From assembly GCA_009785505.1 (NCBI GenBank), contig WQWA01000020.1, positions 1 through 37,211 on the forward strand: a stretch of DNA of 37,211 nucleotides. Reading direction: 5' to 3'. This document shows positions 35,050 through 37,211 of the stretch, one piece after another. The notes below the pieces were generated by a model. The model searched no databases, was not told where the DNA came from, and was given only the letters and a program-made list of their open reading frames with translations. Source of the DNA: Bacteroidales bacterium (lineage in GTDB: Bacteria > Bacteroidota > Bacteroidia > Bacteroidales > P3). The translations under genes and the position numbers were made by a program. The first letter of the stretch is position 1, and every line of letters begins with the position of its first letter.

Positions 35050-36108
35050 CTACCCATTCATAATTCTATAACTATTATGATGCAGAAACATCCCTCGATA
35101 GTGTTCTTTACGTTCGGGAGCAGCACGAAGAAAATTGGCTTTATTTCTGCGATTAACAATAGTGTGATACGGATAAACCACCACACCTAAAAATGGAATA
35201 CCCTTTGTGTAATGCTGCAAATGAAATTTCTTCGGATGCAAATTCAACTCCAATTTTTCTTGCAGAAAACTATCTATTTCTTTGCGAAGATAGCGGTAAT
35301 ATTCGGGGTCTTCGGATGAGGACAAAATATAAAAATCATCAACATAACGCCCGTAATACTTGATTTTAAGTTTATGTTTGACAAAATTGTCAAAATCGCT
35401 CATATAAACATTACTGAACAACTGCGATGTAAGATTTCCTATCGGCAATCCGCAATCTGGTCGTGCATGAAACAAACTTTTACTATTTGGCAACCCATTC
35501 CACGTATGTTTTGGCGTATTGAAGCGGCAATCTACAGTTGGGTCGTTAAAAATCGTTTTTCGAATCAGATATTTGACCAAATCTATCGGAATATTTTGCC
35601 AATGCGGATGAGGTTTTTCAAAATGCCGTTCGAGTTGCCGATACAAAATTTTTCGATTCATCCGCATGAAATAACCCTCAATGTCCATTTTCATGGCATA
35701 GCAGGGTTTAGTGTGATTTTCGCTGCAGCTGCGAACGTAATGCTCCAATCTGCGAATGCCATACAATGTTCCTTTTCCGACTCTGCACGAATAGCAATCG
35801 TTAATGAAGCGCCCGTCAAGCACAGGATTTAAATGATTAAAAATCCAATGATGCACTACCCTGTCCCGAAAATTAGCTGCAAATACTTCGCGTTTGACCG
35901 GCTCTTCTACAATAAACGCAATGCTATGCAAAGGTTCGTACGTGCGTGTGCGAATGGCATCATAAAGTTCGTGAATATTTTTCTCCAAATTAAATTCAAA
36001 ATCTAACTGGTTAATGGTGTTTCGCTTACGCTTTCTTGCGCAATAATAGGCATGATAGAGGTCTGCGAGTAGGTTGGTACCGACTTTGGTAGTAGGGATT
36101 TGTTCCAT
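35050..36108 (-). CDS. Reverse transcriptase of a diversity-generating retroelement
   Basis: A 352-aa RNA-directed DNA polymerase. The finger motif FIVEEPVKREVFAANFRDRVVHHWIF (about residues 65-90) is followed by the first catalytic Asp in YAMKMDIEGYF (D142). PIGNLTSQLFSNVYM (222-236) has the SQ form characteristic of DGR enzymes, where group II intron RTs have QGxxxSP. YGRYVDDFYILS carries the catalytic D257-D258, then KKFHLQHYTKGIPFLGVVVYP, and a thumb ends in RGMFLHHNSYRIMNG. There is no maturase, endonuclease or integrase domain. The start at 36108 lies 106 bases inside the accessory gene; conserved RT sequence (DLYHAYYCARKRKR, from residue 16) already begins in the overlap, so the overlap is real. 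Confidence 0.93.
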   Translation of the reverse strand: MEQIPTTKVGTNLLADLYHAYYCARKRKRNTINQLDFEFNLEKNIHELYDAIRTRTYEPLHSIAFIVEEPVKREVFAANFRDRVVHHWIFNHLNPVLDGRFINDCYSCRVGKGTLYGIRRLEHYVRSCSENHTKPCYAMKMDIEGYFMRMNRKILYRQLERHFEKPHPHWQNIPIDLVKYLIRKTIFNDPTVDCRFNTPKHTWNGLPNSKSLFHARPDCGLPIGNLTSQLFSNVYMSDFDNFVKHKLKIKYYGRYVDDFYILSSSEDPEYYRYLRKEIDSFLQEKLELNLHPKKFHLQHYTKGIPFLGVVVYPYHTIVNRRNKANFLRAAPERKEHYRGMFLHHNSYRIMNG

Positions 36109-36854
36109 GCGTGAAACTGTTTGCGAATACTTTCTATGCTTGACGAAACATCAATATGACGTTCCGTATTATGGCATTTATTGTCGTAAGATATACGGAG
36201 CAAAAAACGTAAACTCTCCACTATTTCATCAATTTTGAAAGCCAAAAGTTGTTCCTCGTAAAGAGCATCTAGTTTATGTTCTTTCGATTTACTCGCTGTT
36301 TGACTTTTGTTTTTTTCTTTTTCCTTTAAAAGGCGATAGATGAGCCTGTTGAGCTCCAAGCCTTCCGACATGATTTTTTCGCCCAGCACATATTTCACAT
36401 CTCGTTGAAAATGTCGGGTTATATTCAATAATTTGTCAAATAAATCGTAAGTAACTTTGAATATCGGCAACTCTCCGTAGTATGGTGTTATTTTTTCCGC
36501 AGCCTGCTCCCGTTTCAAATTTTGAGCCTGTTTCCATTCCTCAAAGCCTTCTACTGCAGGTATTTGATTGATAATTACACAGGTTTCGGTATGCATTAAC
36601 ACCACAGCACCTGCAACTTCGGGAAGTTTATCCAAAATCTTTTCTTGCAAAGAGGTTTCCGGAAAACCAACATAATAAATTTCTTGTTTGGCTGATTTTA
36701 CATAACCGCCGTTTACTTTAATATCTGTCCAAAAATGTCGTGTGAGCAGATAAGCACTTTGTTCATGGGCACGCCAAAATTTCCCGTTTTTAACCAAAGT
36801 TATTCGGTTTGAGTGTGCGTTTTCGTAGTCGAAAATTTCTTTTTTTGTGTTCAT
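36003..36854 (-). CDS. DGR accessory protein: MutS-like N-terminal domain joined to Avd four-helix bundle
   Basis: 283 aa. Residues about 5-98 resemble the MutS mismatch-contacting domain I: NRITLVKNGKFWRAHEQSAY, then IYYVGFPETSLQEKILDKL, then a buried VVLMHTETCVII strand. MutS-like (MSL) accessory genes are known near some DGRs. Residues about 128-255 match Avd: LPIFKVTYDLFDKLLNITRHFQRDVKYVLGEKI, a long helix to KEKEKNKS, then LYEEQLLAFKIDEIVESLRFLLRISYDNKC and SIESIRKQFHAWNKSL. Avd forms a pentameric barrel that binds the RT and template RNA. The tail (256-283) lies in the RT overlap. The Avd call is strong; the MutS-like call is moderate. Start ATG at 36854, about 80 bases after the template repeat. 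Confidence 0.82.
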   Translation of the reverse strand: MNTKKEIFDYENAHSNRITLVKNGKFWRAHEQSAYLLTRHFWTDIKVNGGYVKSAKQEIYYVGFPETSLQEKILDKLPEVAGAVVLMHTETCVIINQIPAVEGFEEWKQAQNLKREQAAEKITPYYGELPIFKVTYDLFDKLLNITRHFQRDVKYVLGEKIMSEGLELNRLIYRLLKEKEKNKSQTASKSKEHKLDALYEEQLLAFKIDEIVESLRFLLRISYDNKCHNTERHIDVSSSIESIRKQFHAWNKSLLPKSVPTYSQTSIMPIIAQESVSETPLTS

Positions 36855-36876
36855 ACTTTTAGAGGTAAAAGACGGT

Positions 36877-36901
36877 GGGCGGTGTTTTATGATGTCCGCC
36901 C
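36877..36901. other. GC-rich hairpin between template repeat and accessory gene
   Basis: GGGCGG (36877-36882) and CCGCCC (36896-36901) form a perfect 6-bp stem around a 13-base loop, about 35 bases beyond the 3' end of the template repeat. It may be part of the structured template RNA that Avd and RT bind, or a relic of the hairpin found after some variable repeats. Confidence 0.5.
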
Positions 36902-36938
36902 CTGCGGTCTAATTAAAGTTCCTGAAAGAAAGGCACTA

Positions 36939-37130
36939 ACGGACGCACCGGACTGCAAAGCCGTTATTCTTATTGTTCCAATTCTGCGGGTTCACGTTGC
37001 TCGCGTTGAAGTTCAGGACGAAAGCATTCGTCGCACTCTGCTCGGTAGAAGACCAGTAGATCGACTGAGCATTCGTGGGATTGGTCGCCCAACCGGTAAA
37101 GCGAGAACCGCCCCAATTTTGTAGTAACCA
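36939..37130 (-). repeat. DGR template repeat (TR)
   Basis: On the - strand this 192-base stretch reads as 64 codons between a TAG at 37131-37133 and a TAG at 36936-36938, without any start codon. The translation contains GWATNPTNAQSIYWSSTEQS, then VLNFNASNVNPQNWNNKNNG, and ends FAVRCVR. This is the C-terminal pattern (YWSSTE ... GFxVRCVR) of C-type-lectin-like/Fib_succ_major binding domains that DGRs diversify. Thirteen codons are AAC or AAT, the preferred codons for adenine mutagenesis. It is visibly richer in GC than its flanks. Exact TR ends need the variable repeat; the limits given are those of the open stretch. Confidence 0.87.
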
Positions 37131-37211
37131 CTAAATTTGTGTGAACACTCATCATTTAGAGCGAACGCATCTTTTACGACTGGCTCGCAGGTTGAAGGCT
37201 AAAGGCTAAAG
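37131..37211. other. Right edge, upstream of the DGR template
   Basis: No gene or TAnnTTTG promoter element is visible here on the - strand. The extreme end repeats CTTTAGC (- strand). The template may be transcribed from a promoter or target gene beyond the window. Confidence 0.4.

Larger units (their letters stand above)
35050..37130 (-). mobile_element. Diversity-generating retroelement cassette (target gene not in window)
   Basis: In the - direction the parts are template repeat, MutS-like/Avd accessory gene and reverse transcriptase gene, all on one strand. A DGR copies the template through an error-prone RT that mutates adenines, and the cDNA replaces the variable repeat at the 3' end of a target gene. 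All donor-side parts are here. No variable repeat is seen in the window, so the target probably lies past 37211 or elsewhere in the genome. Confidence 0.88.

Noticed and set aside
35050-36108. RT as a group II intron, retron or CRISPR-linked enzyme
   Set aside because: No maturase or endonuclease domain, SQ in place of SP in the GNLTSQ motif, no CRISPR array, and an Avd gene plus template repeat alongside.
36939-37130. Template repeat as the 3' end of a broken target gene
   Set aside because: Possible in principle, but the intact AAY-rich codons, the stop directly upstream and the position beside the accessory and RT genes fit a template better.
36970-37155. A 61-codon ORF on the - strand across the template repeat
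   Set aside because: It is in a different frame from the lectin-like reading and has no protein-like pattern; it is a by-product of the template sequence.

Overview
The window is a chromosomal segment of a Bacteroidota bacterium, most likely of the order Bacteroidales. Three things point there: the Bacteroidota-type promoter -7 element (TAnnTTTG) in front of almost every transcription unit, a complete type IX secretion (T9SS) core locus, and several exported proteins ending in T9SS type A sorting domains. The DNA is AT-rich, with A/T tracts between genes.

Layout. 1-230: no gene recognised; it holds a leftward promoter. 231-2909 (-): alaS, carrying an in-frame palindromic insertion. 2991-6919 (-): a large T9SS cargo protein coupled to an outer-membrane barrel. 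7022-12663 (-): the T9SS operon porP-porK-porL-porM-porN. 12761-14176 (+): ahcY. 14298-15107 (-): a DUF3108-like exported protein. 15157-15230 (-): a tRNA with anticodon CAU. 15288-17741 (-): an FG-GAP/VCBS repeat T9SS cargo. 17795-20017 (-): a RelA/SpoT homologue. 20105-22598 (+): gpmA and aspS. 22670-27443 (+): porU, the T9SS sortase, and porV, its outer-membrane partner. 27448-27921 (+): ispF. 28012-31451 (+): a lipoprotein and a secreted trypsin-like protease with a T9SS sorting domain. 31540-33561 (+): an M13 metallopeptidase lipoprotein, followed by a strong terminator.

From about 33.6 kb the character changes to accessory DNA. There is an orphan ORF without a convincing start, a cluster of palindromic repeats, a YefM/YoeB-like toxin-antitoxin pair (-), and then a diversity-generating retroelement (DGR) on the - strand. 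Reading leftward, the DGR consists of a template repeat (about 36939-37130), an accessory protein that joins a MutS-like N-terminal domain to an Avd-type four-helix bundle (36003-36854), and a DGR-type reverse transcriptase (35050-36108) overlapping it by 106 bases. The template repeat reads as the C-terminus of a C-type-lectin-like ligand-binding domain with 13 AAY (Asn) codons in 64. It has no start and is closed by stops on both sides, so it is a template and not a gene. The matching variable repeat and target gene are not in the window and probably lie beyond its right edge.

How the genes work together. PorK, L, M, N and P with PorU and PorV form most of the T9SS translocon, motor and sortase. 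At least three proteins here carry the C-terminal signal this machine recognises (the 1006-aa protein, the FG-GAP protein and the serine protease), and PorU itself carries a related C-terminal domain. The DGR is a separate module that would diversify a surface or binding protein. Short palindromic repeats of several families are scattered through the window, two of them inside coding sequences in frame.
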